NCBI RefSeq assembly: GCF_015711015.1
Contig: NZ_CP064653.1
Span: forward strand, 4,650,001 to 4,714,000
Length of the DNA stretch: 64,000 nt
Origin: Methylomonas sp. LL1
GTDB taxonomy: Bacteria > Pseudomonadota > Gammaproteobacteria > Methylococcales > Methylomonadaceae
Direction of reading: 5' to 3'
Below the pieces are notes generated by a model. It made no database searches. It saw only the letters and a list, made by a program, of their open reading frames with translations, and had not been told where the DNA came from. How positions within the stretch are numbered: position 1 is the stretch's first letter; each line of letters starts with the position of its first letter. This document shows, piece by piece, positions 54,998 to 64,000 of the stretch. The translations under genes and the position numbers were made by a program.

Positions 54998-56341
54998 ATG
55001 CGATTATTTTTTAGTCACCTTGTCATCGTCTTGATGGCGTTGTCCGTCGGAGCCGGTCATGCGGTTGCCGAAGCCAATGCAGAAAGCTTTACTTTGCAGC
55101 AAGCGATTGATTACGCGTTGGAAAACAATCCGGAAATCGGCATCATGCAAGCTAGAATCGAGCAGGCCGACGCGCAATTAGGCGAAGCACTATCCAGTTT
55201 TTACCCGCAGATCAAAGCCAGTTTGTCTTATCAACATAGCGACAACCCGGCCCAGGCCTTCGCGATGATCATTGCTCAGCGCCGGCTGGATTTTAACGGC
55301 GGCGATTTTAATCATCCGGGCGGCGTCGATAATTACCGGCCGCAGGTTACGGCCAGTTATTCGCTGTTTCGCGGTGGCCAGGATTATTATTTGAGTCAGG
55401 CGGCGGAGTTGGGGGTGGAAACCTCGGAGCTGGAGAAGGCCGCGACTCGCAATCATCTGATCAACAATGTCACGGCGGCTTTTTATGGTTTTCTGGTCGC
55501 GCGGGATGCGCATGCCTTGAGTTTGCGGTCGGTGGAGGCGGTACAAAGCGAATTGGATCAAAGCAGGGTTCGTTTCGATGCCGGGACGGTGCTTAAATCG
55601 GATGTATTGTCCTTGGAGGTTCAGTTAGCGGAGGCGAAGGATGCGCAACTCCAGGCCGCCAATGCGATAGAAATTGCCAATGCCATGCTGAAAACCTTAT
55701 TGGGATTATCCGCGGAACAGGATTTTTCCGTCGGTGAATCTCTGAACCAACCCTTGCCGGAGACGCCCGCCGAGTTTGATGTGTTAGTGAGCCAGGCGCG
55801 CGGTCAGTATCCTGAGTTGAAAGCGGCCGAGAAACGGGTGGCTATCGCCGAACAACAACTGAATGCGGCGCAAGCAGCGCACTTGCCCAGAGCGGATGCC
55901 TACGTCAGTTACGGTTCCGACAGCAAGGATTTGGCGTTCAGCGCCAATCGCGACAATGTCAGCGCCGGGATGATGGTCGAAGTGGATATTTTCTCTGGAT
56001 TTGCCACTCAGGAAAGAATCAAAAAAGCCGAGCATGAATTGACCGCTGCCCGCGAGGCCGCCAGGCAAATGCATTTGCGGGTTGAAAATCAAGTCAAGAC
56101 CGCGCGCCTGAGACTGGAAGAAGCCTTGAATCGCGAGCGGGTGACTTCGGTCGCGGTGCAAGCCGCCGAGGAGGCCTTGCGTCTGGTCAACGAACAACGT
56201 AAGGCGGGCGTGGTGACGGTAACGCGCTATATAGAAGCGGAAGTGGCGCGCGATAAAGCCAAGACCCGCGATATTTCGGCTCGATACGATGCGTTGCGCG
56301 CGGAAGCGGATTTAAAGTTAGCCACCGGTTTTTGGAATTAA
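54998..56341 (+). CDS. TolC-family outer membrane efflux protein
   Basis: 447 residues from the ATG at 54998. Signal peptide at about 1-25 (HLVIVLMALSVGAGHAVA). Two repeated halves of long amphipathic helices with beta segments (LQQAIDYALENNPEIGIMQARIEQADAQLGEALSSFYPQI; LVSQARGQYPELKAAEKRVAIAEQQLNAAQAAHLPR) are the TolC/OEP pattern. It forms the outer-membrane channel of the tripartite pump encoded next. The adaptor begins 20 bases downstream. The substrate is unknown. Confidence 0.93.
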   Translation: MRLFFSHLVIVLMALSVGAGHAVAEANAESFTLQQAIDYALENNPEIGIMQARIEQADAQLGEALSSFYPQIKASLSYQHSDNPAQAFAMIIAQRRLDFNGGDFNHPGGVDNYRPQVTASYSLFRGGQDYYLSQAAELGVETSELEKAATRNHLINNVTAAFYGFLVARDAHALSLRSVEAVQSELDQSRVRFDAGTVLKSDVLSLEVQLAEAKDAQLQAANAIEIANAMLKTLLGLSAEQDFSVGESLNQPLPETPAEFDVLVSQARGQYPELKAAEKRVAIAEQQLNAAQAAHLPRADAYVSYGSDSKDLAFSANRDNVSAGMMVEVDIFSGFATQERIKKAEHELTAAREAARQMHLRVENQVKTARLRLEEALNRERVTSVAVQAAEEALRLVNEQRKAGVVTVTRYIEAEVARDKAKTRDISARYDALRAEADLKLATGFWN

Positions 56342-56361
56342 GCGGATACAGGATAAAGGTT

Positions 56362-57477
56362 ATGTCAGAACACAACTCGCTATTGACTACGCACAAATGG
56401 TTAATGCCTTCGGCTGCCGTTACCGGACTGTTGTTGGTAATCTTGTATGCCTTGGGAATTTTGGGCGGACCGGATAAGGTCGAGCCGGGAACGGCTAAAG
56501 CCGGCGGGCAGGCATTGCCGGCGGGTGCGCAAATTTTTAAAGTCGGTCAGCAGTCGGCGGCCAATACTCTGTCTTGGCAGGGTACGGTGCGCTCGCGAAC
56601 CGTGGCCAAAATTTCGCCCAAATTGAGTGCCCGTATCTTGGAGGTCTTGGTGCATCCCGGAGACAAGGTTCACAAAGGCGATGTGATTGCCCGTTTGGAT
56701 GATAGGGATTTACGCGCGGCCTATAATGCGGCCAGTGCGGCCCAGGCCGCGGCGCAGGCTCAGGCCGGCCAAGCCGGTGCGGAAGAAAAACGCATGGTCG
56801 ATTTATATGGAAAGCAGGCGGCAACCCGGCAAAGTTATGATGCGGCGCTGGCGCAGGCCAAGGCCGCGCGGGCCGTGGTCGGCCAAGCGGCCGGCGCGGC
56901 TCAACAAGCCAAAGTCATGCTGGGCGAGAATGTGTTGTACGCGCCATTCGATGGCGTGATCAGCGAACGGTTGAAAGAGCCGGGCGACATGGCCATGCCC
57001 AGCGAAGCGGTAGCGGTTATGTACAAACCGGACGATTTACGTTTCGAAGCGGCGATTGCCAATCATTGTTTCGAACAAGTGAAGTTGGGAATGCCGGTGA
57101 CTGTGCGCCTGGATGCTCTGCATCGCTCTGTGCCGGCCCAAGTTGACGAAATCGCTCCGGAAATCGACCCGCAAACGCATACCCGGATGATCAAAGTCAA
57201 CTTACCTGCAAACGATGGCTTGCAACATGGCCAGTATGGTTGGTTGGAATTGAGTTGCCAGGCCGATCGTCAGACCCTGCTGATACCAAGCTCCGCAGTG
57301 CTGCATTATGGTCAACTGCAAGCGGTTAAGGTGGTCGACGGTGGGCAACTGCACACCCGGCACATACGCACCGGCAAGCTTTATGGTGAACAAATCGAAG
57401 TGCTGTCGGGCTTGCGCGATGGCGAAACCGTGCTCGGCAATAGTGGGTTGGCAAATACCCACGGGAGCGCTAGATGA
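56362..57477 (+). CDS. RND efflux periplasmic adaptor (membrane fusion protein)
   Basis: 371 residues from the ATG at 56362, with an AAAGG site. An N-terminal hydrophobic segment (about 12-32) anchors it in the inner membrane. HlyD/AcrA-type parts follow: lipoyl half-motifs (ARILEVLVHPGDKVHKGDVIARLDDRDLR and VLYAPFDGVISERLKEPGDMA), a short helical hairpin, and beta-barrel (IDPQTHTRMIKVNLP). It bridges the RND pump and TolC. Its last four bases overlap the start of the pump gene (ATGA). Confidence 0.93.
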   Translation: MSEHNSLLTTHKWLMPSAAVTGLLLVILYALGILGGPDKVEPGTAKAGGQALPAGAQIFKVGQQSAANTLSWQGTVRSRTVAKISPKLSARILEVLVHPGDKVHKGDVIARLDDRDLRAAYNAASAAQAAAQAQAGQAGAEEKRMVDLYGKQAATRQSYDAALAQAKAARAVVGQAAGAAQQAKVMLGENVLYAPFDGVISERLKEPGDMAMPSEAVAVMYKPDDLRFEAAIANHCFEQVKLGMPVTVRLDALHRSVPAQVDEIAPEIDPQTHTRMIKVNLPANDGLQHGQYGWLELSCQADRQTLLIPSSAVLHYGQLQAVKVVDGGQLHTRHIRTGKLYGEQIEVLSGLRDGETVLGNSGLANTHGSAR

Positions 57478-60400
57478 AGCAAGAGCCGATCATTAAAAAA
57501 GATAGTCTGACGGTTGCGATCGTCCGGCTGTTTACCACTTCGCATCTGTCCCTATTGTTCCTGCTGATTTCCTTGCTGGCCGGCGCGGCGGCGCTGACCT
57601 TGACGCCGCGCGAGGAAGATCCGCAAATCATCGTGCCGGTGATGGATGTGTTCGTGCAATATCCCGGCGCCACAGCCGAGGAAGTCGAAAAGCGCGTCAC
57701 CACGCCGCTGGAAGTATTGCTGAAGCAGATCCAGGGCGTGGAATATGTGTATTCGGCCTCGCGCCCCGGCGAATCCTTGGTGACAGTGCGCTACGAGGTT
57801 GGGCAAAGCATTGAGGATAGTCTGATCAAGACTCGCGACAAACTGCAAGCCAATCTCGACATCATTCCACCCGGCGTCACAAACTGGGTAGTCAAGCCGG
57901 TGGAAATCGACGATGTACCGATTTTGCTGTTGAGCCTGTCGATGCCGAAAGCTAACCAGGACATCATGGCGATTCGCCGCATTGCCGAGGAGCTGATCGA
58001 GCGCTTGCGCGCCATCGACGATGTCGGCAAGAGTTGGGTGCTGGGGGCGGCGCCCAGACGCATTTCGGTTTATCCCGATCCGGCTAAATTGCAGGCCGGT
58101 CAGGTCAGTCTGCTCGAAATTCAACAGGCGCTGGCGCAAAGCAATGTCAATCTGCAAGCCGGCAATTTCAATCAAAACAACCGCGAAATCGTATTGGAAG
58201 CCGGGCCGCATTATCAAAGCGTCGAGCAGGTCGGCGAAACGGTTCTGAAAAACGTCAATGGCCGCTTGGTGTATTTACGCGATGTGGCTGAAATCATCGA
58301 CGGCCCGCAAGATACCGATTATTACACCCGCATCGGTTTCGGTCCGGGCGTTGAGAACATGCATAGCGTAGGACATGCCGATGATGATCTGTTACCGGCC
58401 GTGGGGGAAGAGCGGCAAATGGCGACCATTGCGATTGCCAAGCGGCGCGGCAGCAATGCGGTCGGCGTCGCCGAGCAAGTGCTGGAATTGACCGAGCATT
58501 TGCATGGCAGCTTGATCCCGGACGATGTGTTGATCAGCGTGACACGCAATTATGGCGAAACCGCCGACCATAAAGTCAATGAACTGGTGATGCATTTATC
58601 CATCGCGATTCTTACTATCATCGTACTGTTGGCGTTTTCGTTGGGTTTCAAGGAATCGTTGATCGTATCGCTGGCGGTGCCGATGACCTTTGCGGTGACC
58701 TTGCTGCTGGATTTGATCTTCGGTTACACCATCAACCGGGTGACGTTGTTTGCGTTGATTCTGTCGCTGGGTTTGCTGGTCGACGACCCGATCGTCGACG
58801 TCGAAAACATCCACCGCCATTACAAGCTGCGCAAGGAACCGCCGTTGCAGGCCTTGCTGACGGCGGTCGACGAGATTCGTCCGCCGACGATACTGGCTAC
58901 TTTCGCGGTGATCATGTCTTTCGTGCCGATGTTTTTCATCACCGGCATGATGGGGCCTTACATGGCGCCGATGGCCTTCAACGTGCCGATCGCGATGCTG
59001 ATGTCGCTGCTGATCGCATTCACGGTAACACCCTGGGCCAGCTACCGGCTGTTGAAAGGAGATTACGGCAAGGATCACGGTCCTGAGTTCGTGCTGCAAG
59101 AAACGCGCGGTTTCAAGGTCTACCAAGCTATCATGGCGCCACTATTGCACAACAAAGCCAAGGCGCAGTGGTTTTTACTGGCAGTGTTCGTGGCTTTCGT
59201 CTTGTCTGCGCTGATGGCGGTGACGCGGGTGGTGCCGTTGAAATTATTGCCATTTGACAATAAAAACGAGCTGCAATTGGTGATCGACATGCCGCGAGGC
59301 TCCTCCTTGGAAGCTACCGACGAAGTGGCGGCGGCCTTGGGGCGTTATTTGGCCACGGTCAATGAAGTCAGTAATTACCAAACCTATGTTGGTTTGGCAT
59401 CGCCGATGGATTTCAACGGCTTGGTACGGCATTACTATTTACGCCAAGGCGCTTACGTCGGCGACATTCGAGTAGTGCTGATCGATAAAACCCGGCGCGA
59501 GCAACAATCGCATGCGATTGCGCTCAGGATGCGGCCGGATATAGCGCGCATCGGAAAACAATACGGCGCCAACATCAAAATTGTCGAAATGCCGCCTGGG
59601 CCACCGGTGCTGTCGAGCGTGGTCGCGGAAATCTACGGCCCGCCGGAAGCGAGTTATGGCGACATTATCAAAGTCTCCAACCGGGTGCGAGCCGATCTGG
59701 AACAAACCGAAGGCGTGGTCGACGTCGATGACTTTGTCGAAGCGCCGCAAGACAGGCTGCATTTCATTCTCAATCAGGACAAGGCCGCCTTGCTGGGTAT
59801 CAGTAGTCAACAGGTGGCGGGCAGTCTGAAGCTGGCGGTGGAAGGCGGTATGTCCGGGACTTTGCATATCGCGACCGAGCGCCAACCGCTATTGATTAAT
59901 CTGCAATTGCCCAGGGCAGCGCGCTCCTCCGAAGCCGATTTACTGGCTTTGTCGGTCAAGTCGGCCAACGGTGACTTGGTGCGGTTGAGTGAACTGGGGT
60001 ATTTCGAACACGAAAAAGGTGATCAGACTATTTACCACAAGAATCTACAGCGGGTGTCCTACGTGCTTGGCGAAATGGCTGGCCGTAGCCCGGTCGAGGC
60101 GGTGTGGGATGTGGGTGATAAATTCGATGAGCAACCGTTGCCGGAAGGTTACCGGGCCGAAATGGCCGGGGAAGGGGAGTGGAAAATCACGGTCGACGTG
60201 TTCCGCGACTTGGGGTTGGCCTTCGCCGCCGCGATGGTGATGATTTACATTCTGTTGGTTGGGCAGACCGGATCGTTGGGCGTGCCGCTGATCATGATGA
60301 TCGCGATTCCATTGACCGTGATTGGCATCATGCCCGGCTTTTGGTTCATCAACCTGTTTGCCGAGGATGTCGGTGCCTACGCCGATCCTGTTTATTTCAC

Positions 60401-60743
60401 CGCCACGGCGATGATAGGCATGATCGCGTTGGCGGGTATCGTGGTGCGAAACTCGATCATCCTGATCGACTTCATCGAGAATATTTACCGCGGCAACCCG
60501 GATATTAGTCTGGCTGATGCAATTATCGAAGCCGGCGCCACCCGTCTTAATCCGATTTTCTTGACTGCGGCCTCGGCCGTCCTGGGCTCGGCGATGATCG
60601 TGCTCGACCCGATCTTCTCCGGCCTGGCCTGGAGCTTCATCTTCGGCATCATCGCCTCGACGCTGTTTTCATTGGTGGTGATTCCGCTGGTTTATTTTCT
60701 GATCAATCGGAATATGCCTAAAATAGTCAAAACCGATCAGTAA
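57474..60743 (+). CDS. RND-family efflux permease
   Basis: 1089 residues. Proton-driven trimeric inner-membrane exporter with twelve membrane helices and two large periplasmic loops. The TM4 motif GLLVDDPIVDVENIHRHY holds the two proton-relay aspartates. The TM10 region AGIVVRNSIILIDFIENIYRG has Arg where AcrB has its lysine, as in several metal- or lipid-type RND groups. The signature PREEDPQIIVPVMDVFVQYPGATAEEVE at the start fits the HAE-like family found with two-gene adaptors. Substrate unknown; the hot-dog protein downstream hints at a lipid-like cargo. Confidence 0.94.
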   Translation: MKQEPIIKKDSLTVAIVRLFTTSHLSLLFLLISLLAGAAALTLTPREEDPQIIVPVMDVFVQYPGATAEEVEKRVTTPLEVLLKQIQGVEYVYSASRPGESLVTVRYEVGQSIEDSLIKTRDKLQANLDIIPPGVTNWVVKPVEIDDVPILLLSLSMPKANQDIMAIRRIAEELIERLRAIDDVGKSWVLGAAPRRISVYPDPAKLQAGQVSLLEIQQALAQSNVNLQAGNFNQNNREIVLEAGPHYQSVEQVGETVLKNVNGRLVYLRDVAEIIDGPQDTDYYTRIGFGPGVENMHSVGHADDDLLPAVGEERQMATIAIAKRRGSNAVGVAEQVLELTEHLHGSLIPDDVLISVTRNYGETADHKVNELVMHLSIAILTIIVLLAFSLGFKESLIVSLAVPMTFAVTLLLDLIFGYTINRVTLFALILSLGLLVDDPIVDVENIHRHYKLRKEPPLQALLTAVDEIRPPTILATFAVIMSFVPMFFITGMMGPYMAPMAFNVPIAMLMSLLIAFTVTPWASYRLLKGDYGKDHGPEFVLQETRGFKVYQAIMAPLLHNKAKAQWFLLAVFVAFVLSALMAVTRVVPLKLLPFDNKNELQLVIDMPRGSSLEATDEVAAALGRYLATVNEVSNYQTYVGLASPMDFNGLVRHYYLRQGAYVGDIRVVLIDKTRREQQSHAIALRMRPDIARIGKQYGANIKIVEMPPGPPVLSSVVAEIYGPPEASYGDIIKVSNRVRADLEQTEGVVDVDDFVEAPQDRLHFILNQDKAALLGISSQQVAGSLKLAVEGGMSGTLHIATERQPLLINLQLPRAARSSEADLLALSVKSANGDLVRLSELGYFEHEKGDQTIYHKNLQRVSYVLGEMAGRSPVEAVWDVGDKFDEQPLPEGYRAEMAGEGEWKITVDVFRDLGLAFAAAMVMIYILLVGQTGSLGVPLIMMIAIPLTVIGIMPGFWFINLFAEDVGAYADPVYFTATAMIGMIALAGIVVRNSIILIDFIENIYRGNPDISLADAIIEAGATRLNPIFLTAASAVLGSAMIVLDPIFSGLAWSFIFGIIASTLFSLVVIPLVYFLINRNMPKIVKTDQ

Positions 60744-60750
60744 CGAAGCT

Positions 60751-61689
60751 ATGACTAAAGACACGCCTTTCATTTTCGAGCAAATCCACATCGAGGTGGC
60801 GCGGGCCGCCTCCGATGATTTCAACTTGTTTCATGACAAGCATAAATGGCTGCAGGTGACGCATAATCCGTTTAAGGGGCCGATTGTGTTGGGGTTTCAG
60901 CTCAATACCCTGATCGAGCATCAGATGAGGTTATATCGGGCGGCGCAGCACGAGAATAGGATCATCGCCGAGAATCAGCTGCGTTTCAGCAATTATCAGA
61001 TTACCTTCGTCAATGCCTTGCGGCCCCGGCAGGAATTGTCGCTGGACATCAAAAAGACGCTGATTACAACCATTCCCGAGCTGAGTTTAAGCAACCGAAT
61101 TTCGATCAAGTCGCAAGGTAAAACGATCTTGTTGGGGCATAAAAAAGAGACCAAACGGCCGCTGTTTTTGGCCGATACCGATCTCGGTGACTTGCCTGAC
61201 CTGAATCAGATTCCGGATAAAACCGTGGTGCCGGGTACCGATTTTTTCCTAAAACGTAAATGGATGACTAACGGGAACGTGAAAAACTTCCTGTCGGGAT
61301 CGTTGGCGGAACAGTCGGATTATTTCGATGAGTTGGCGCATATGGAACACTATCCGGAGGTGTTTCCCTGTAGCCTGACTTCCGGCGCCTTGCTGGAAAA
61401 AGCCCAGATGGAAAATCATGATTTCAAACGCAATCCAATGGTGTATACCTCGCATGATTTTTCGGTGGATAGGGTGCATCTGGCGCAAGTCAAAAACAAC
61501 GACAAGCTACATATTTTGGTCAAGCAGTTACCGGAGTCGAAGGATAATACCCTGAACCACACCAGTATCATGCTGCGCACCTATGAGTGTTACGGTTTGC
61601 TGGAAGATCGGGCGATTTTGTTCAGAATCAAACTTAACCTGGTGCCGTTGGAGGAAATTATCAAAAATCTAAGTGCAAGAACTCACTAA
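60751..61689 (+). CDS. MaoC-like hot-dog-fold protein
   Basis: 312 residues, 7 bases after the RND permease and so probably in its operon. The N-terminal half resembles MaoC-type enoyl hydratases (ASDDFNLFHDKHKWL...NPFKGPIVLGFQLNTLIEHQM), with Asp and His placed like the catalytic pair. The C-terminal half probably forms a second hot-dog unit (DFSVDRVHLAQVKNND). That suggests binding or hydration/thioester chemistry on acyl-ACP or acyl-CoA. acpP and fabF follow directly, though from another promoter. Exact reaction unknown. Confidence 0.65.
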   Translation: MTKDTPFIFEQIHIEVARAASDDFNLFHDKHKWLQVTHNPFKGPIVLGFQLNTLIEHQMRLYRAAQHENRIIAENQLRFSNYQITFVNALRPRQELSLDIKKTLITTIPELSLSNRISIKSQGKTILLGHKKETKRPLFLADTDLGDLPDLNQIPDKTVVPGTDFFLKRKWMTNGNVKNFLSGSLAEQSDYFDELAHMEHYPEVFPCSLTSGALLEKAQMENHDFKRNPMVYTSHDFSVDRVHLAQVKNNDKLHILVKQLPESKDNTLNHTSIMLRTYECYGLLEDRAILFRIKLNLVPLEEIIKNLSARTH

Positions 61690-61708
61690 TAATCAGTATC
61701 TTGCACTT
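61671..61708 (+). terminator. Stem-loop at the end of the efflux operon
   Basis: AAGTGCAAGA (61671-61680) pairs perfectly with TCTTGCACTT (61699-61708) over an 18-base loop, spanning the stop codon of the hot-dog gene. There is no U-run, so it may be an mRNA 3' end stabiliser or weak terminator. Confidence 0.45.
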
Positions 61709-61721
61709 GTCGTTGCTAATG

Positions 61722-61751
61722 TTGTGAATTTTTCGGAACATCAAGTATAAT
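61722..61751 (+). promoter_or_regulatory. Promoter of acpP
   Basis: TTGTGA at 61722-61727, an 18-base spacer, and a perfect TATAAT at 61746-61751. Predicted start near 61758, giving a leader of about 100 bases before the acpP ATG. A separate promoter for acpP is normal given its high expression. Confidence 0.75.
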
Positions 61752-61860
61752 CCATTAAGTCGTTAGGCCCGGCCTGTGACGAGATTTCAAATTAACAATA
61801 AACACTAAAGATAAGGTGGATGCTGTCAGTTAAGCGTTCGCATTGTTCGAGGAAAAAAAT

Positions 61861-62094
61861 ATGAGTAATATCGAAGAACGAGTAAAAAAGATTGTCGCGG
61901 AACAATTAGGCGTGAAAGAAGAAATCGCAAACGATGCGTCTTTTGTTGATGATCTTGGTGCGGATTCTTTAGACACAGTTGAACTCGTCATGGCTCTGGA
62001 AGAAGAATTCGAGTGCGAAATTCCAGACGAAGAAACTGAGAAAATCACCACCGTACAATTGGCTATTGATTACATCAACGCCAATCTGCAATAA
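61861..62094 (+). CDS. acpP: Acyl carrier protein
   Basis: Carries growing fatty-acyl chains on a phosphopantetheine arm. 77 residues from the ATG at 61861, with a GAGG site. The attachment serine is in [20 protein letters not shown] near residue 37, and the protein is strongly acidic, as expected. The start [18 protein letters not shown] matches E. coli AcpP closely. fabF follows, as in the E. coli fab cluster; fabD and fabG are not upstream here. Confidence 0.98.
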   Translation: MSNIEERVKKIVAEQLGVKEEIANDASFVDDLGADSLDTVELVMALEEEFECEIPDEETEKITTVQLAIDYINANLQ

Positions 62095-62105
62095 GTTGTT
62101 CAAGC

Positions 62106-62128
62106 GGCTAGTGGTTTATCCACTAGCC
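62106..62128 (+). promoter_or_regulatory. Hairpin between acpP and fabF
   Basis: Perfect 9-bp stem GGCTAGTGG/CCACTAGCC with a 5-base TTTAT loop, 11 bases after the acpP stop. There is no U-run downstream. It likely protects acpP mRNA or partially attenuates, lowering fabF output relative to acpP. Confidence 0.65.
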
Positions 62129-62176
62129 CACACCTCTTTCCCCTCTGATTGCCTTCTATAAATACGGTAGTTTACT

Positions 62177-63421
62177 GTGAGCACACGTCGAGTTGTTATA
62201 ACGGGCTTAGGCGCTGTTACGCCTTTAGCGAATAATGTTGCCGATACCTGGGAAGGGATTGTCAACGGTAAAAGTGGCATTAGTCCTATTGATTCGTTTG
62301 ATATTTCAAGTTTTGCAACCACGTTTGGCGGGGTAATCAGAAATTTCAATATCGGCGATTACATTGCGGAGAAAGATGCCAAGCGTATGGACGGCTTTGT
62401 GCATTACGGTATCGCCGCGGGTTGTCAGGCGATTGACGATTCTGGGATAGTGGTCACGGAAGAAAACGCCGAACGCATCGGTATCGCGATTGGTGCCGGT
62501 ATCGGCGGTATAACCGGGATTGAAGAGTGCTATGCCACCTACGTGGCCGGTGGGGCGCGCAGAATTTCGCCGTTTTTTGTGCCCGGTAACATCATCAATA
62601 TGATTTCCGGTAACCTGTCGATTAAATATGGCATGAAAGGCCCGAATTTTGCGATCGTGACGGCTTGTTCCACCGGCACTCACAATATCGGCGACGCGGC
62701 GCGTTTGATCAAGTACGGCGATGCCGATGTGATGGTGGCCGGCGGCGCCGAGCGCTGCACGACTTCGCCGACAGCGATGGGCGGCTTTGCTTCGGCCAAG
62801 GCGTTGTCGCGACGCAATGACGACCCGCAACGGGCTAGCCGTCCGTGGGATAGAGATAGAGACGGTTTTGTGTTGAGTGATGGTGCGGGTGTGGTAGTGT
62901 TGGAAGAGTTGGAACATGCCAAGGCCCGTGGCGCAAAAATCTATGCGGAACTGGTTGGTTACGGCATGAGCGGCGATGCTTATCACATTACTTCACCGTC
63001 GATGGGCGGCGAAGGTGCGGCGCGTTGCATGCGGAATGCCTTACGCGATGCTAAGTTGAATCCGGCCGATGTCGATTACATCAACGCGCACGGCACCTCG
63101 ACACCAGCCGGCGATGTCGGTGAAACCCATGCGATGAAAACGGCGTTGGGTGAATCAGCCTACACAGTTGCGATCAGTTCCACCAAGTCCATGATCGGCC
63201 ATTTACTAGGGGCCGCCGGCGGGATTGAAGCTGTGTTGACGGCGTTGGCCATTCAACACCAGATTGCGCCGCCGACTATTAATTTGGAAAATCCCGATCC
63301 CGAATGCGATCTGGATTATGTTCCCAACATTGCCCGGAATATGAAGATTGATGTTGCTATCTCCAATTCCTTCGGCTTCGGCGGTACTAACGGTACTTTG
63401 ATTTTTAAACGTTACCAATAA
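62177..63421 (+). CDS. fabF: 3-oxoacyl-ACP synthase II (KAS II)
   Basis: Condenses malonyl-ACP with acyl-ACP in fatty-acid elongation. 414 residues from a GTG at 62177, family length. The catalytic cysteine is in [15 protein letters not shown] near residue 165, and the two histidines are in [13 protein letters not shown] and [12 protein letters not shown]; the lysine of STKS is also present. [14 protein letters not shown] closes the protein. No strong ribosome site is seen before the GTG, consistent with modest translation compared with acpP. Confidence 0.97.
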   Translation: MSTRRVVITGLGAVTPLANNVADTWEGIVNGKSGISPIDSFDISSFATTFGGVIRNFNIGDYIAEKDAKRMDGFVHYGIAAGCQAIDDSGIVVTEENAERIGIAIGAGIGGITGIEECYATYVAGGARRISPFFVPGNIINMISGNLSIKYGMKGPNFAIVTACSTGTHNIGDAARLIKYGDADVMVAGGAERCTTSPTAMGGFASAKALSRRNDDPQRASRPWDRDRDGFVLSDGAGVVVLEELEHAKARGAKIYAELVGYGMSGDAYHITSPSMGGEGAARCMRNALRDAKLNPADVDYINAHGTSTPAGDVGETHAMKTALGESAYTVAISSTKSMIGHLLGAAGGIEAVLTALAIQHQIAPPTINLENPDPECDLDYVPNIARNMKIDVAISNSFGFGGTNGTLIFKRYQ

Positions 63422-63448
63422 GCCGTTGTTCTCAAACAGTGTCCGCCT

Positions 63449-64000
63449 ATGTTTCTATTGAATGGCGAACGCAGACAGTATGTTGATGTCTCGGATAGAG
63501 GCTTCCAATACGGCGATGGTTTATTTGAAACCATCGCCGTATTCAACAGTAAACCGCTTTTCTGGCGGCGGCATTTAGCCCGCTTGGCTAAGGGCTGCGA
63601 GCAATTACTGATACCGCCCCCCGATCCCGCGCTGTTGACGGCGGAAGCGCTGCGGATCACCTCATCCGCCGACAGCGCGGTCCTGAAGTTGATAGTCACG
63701 CGTGGTAGTGGCGGTCGCGGTTATCGCCAACCCCAGCCGATTGTACCTACCCGGCTATTAAGCCTGCATCCCTCTCCCAATTACCCGGATGAATATCAAA
63801 CCGACGGCATCATCGCGCGATTTTGCGATCAACGTTTGGCCATTAGTCCGAGGCTAGCCGGTATCAAGCATCTGAACCGTCTGGAGCAGATTCTGGCGAG
63901 AGCGGAGTGGCGGGATGACGCGATTCAGGAAGGCTTGATGTTGGACGGCGATGGTTACGTTGTGGAAGGCACCATGAGCAATTTGTTCTTCGTCAAAAAC
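63449..64000 (+). CDS. pabC: Aminodeoxychorismate lyase, N-terminal part (cut by window edge)
   Basis: PLP enzyme that releases pyruvate from aminodeoxychorismate to give p-aminobenzoate for folate. 184 codons are present from the ATG at 63449 and the frame is open at the window end. Fold-type IV hallmarks: FLLNGERRQYVDVSDRGFQYGDGLFET at the start, the Schiff-base lysine in GIKHLNRLEQILARAE near residue 140, and EGTMSNLFFVKN at the cut. It follows fabF by 27 bases; fabF-pabC order is conserved in gammaproteobacteria. A branched-chain aminotransferase-like relative is less likely given context. Confidence 0.95.
   Translation, partial: MFLLNGERRQYVDVSDRGFQYGDGLFETIAVFNSKPLFWRRHLARLAKGCEQLLIPPPDPALLTAEALRITSSADSAVLKLIVTRGSGGRGYRQPQPIVPTRLLSLHPSPNYPDEYQTDGIIARFCDQRLAISPRLAGIKHLNRLEQILARAEWRDDAIQEGLMLDGDGYVVEGTMSNLFFVKN

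Noticed and set aside
58596-59126. Arg/His/Gln-rich 176-codon antisense frame in the RND gene
   Set aside because: Composition is that of a reverse-frame shadow; no start signal.

Overview
The window reads as chromosome of a gammaproteobacterium. The housekeeping genes and their order (obgE after rplU-rpmA, coaBC-dut-algC-argB, yffB-dapE, acpP-fabF-pabC) are gammaproteobacterial. Together with a fructokinase, a long membrane-anchored AlgC homologue and a type IV pilin, they suggest a Methylococcales-type methanotroph such as Methylomonas. No methane-oxidation gene is present, so that placement is inference from protein flavour. There is no rRNA, CRISPR array or prophage. Coding density is high. 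Most genes look close to 50-55 percent GC, but the glycan cluster at about 38.5-47.5 kb is visibly AT-richer.

Layout. 0-5 kb: 5' part of metG, a small secreted protein, an intact ISAs1-family insertion sequence with a 10-bp target duplication, and thiC under a TPP riboswitch. 5-12 kb: ispB; the rplU-rpmA-obgE-proB run, ending in a 12-copy GATTT repeat; a membrane/coiled-coil gene bracketed by 36-bp inverted REP-like repeats; mrp. 12-20 kb: fructokinase, an L,D-transpeptidase lipoprotein, rpsT, murJ, proC-yggT and a DUF4124 protein. 20-32 kb: argB-algC-dut-coaBC on the minus strand, radC, an MHYT-GAF-PAS-GGDEF-EAL protein, an AIM24 protein, and dapE-yffB.

32-50 kb is a surface-polysaccharide locus. 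Three plus-strand genes (two glycosyltransferases, one methyltransferase) face a minus-strand run of 14 tightly packed genes. That run begins with an ABC O-antigen exporter (Wzm, and Wzt with a C-terminal cargo-binding domain). It continues through a nucleotidyltransferase, an ApgM-like phosphoglycerate mutase homologue, methyltransferases, an Asp/Glu racemase, a fused CDP-glycerol-phosphotransferase-like/methyltransferase protein, a cupin, a DegT aminotransferase and four glycosyltransferases. My reading is that the cluster makes an O-polysaccharide carrying an unusual phosphodiester or amino-acid-like substituent. The fusion protein may be a chain terminator comparable in logic to WbdD.

50-54 kb: a GT-C/TPR membrane protein lies directly downstream of a sigma-54-type type IV pilin gene and is a candidate pilin glycosyltransferase. 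Then come a Sel1-repeat protein, a DUF1640 gene broken by an in-frame TGA, and a tRNA-Gly/tRNA-Cys/tRNA-Gly cluster. 54-61.7 kb: a membrane protein, then a TolC-adaptor-RND efflux operon with a hot-dog-fold protein gene at its end. 61.8-64 kb: acpP, fabF and a truncated pabC.

The points most worth following up are the AlgC homologue that lacks its phosphoserine and several other active-site residues, the phosphotransferase-methyltransferase fusion in its exporter operon, the coaBC gene with no ATG, GTG or TTG start, and the gene flanked by inverted REP-like repeats.
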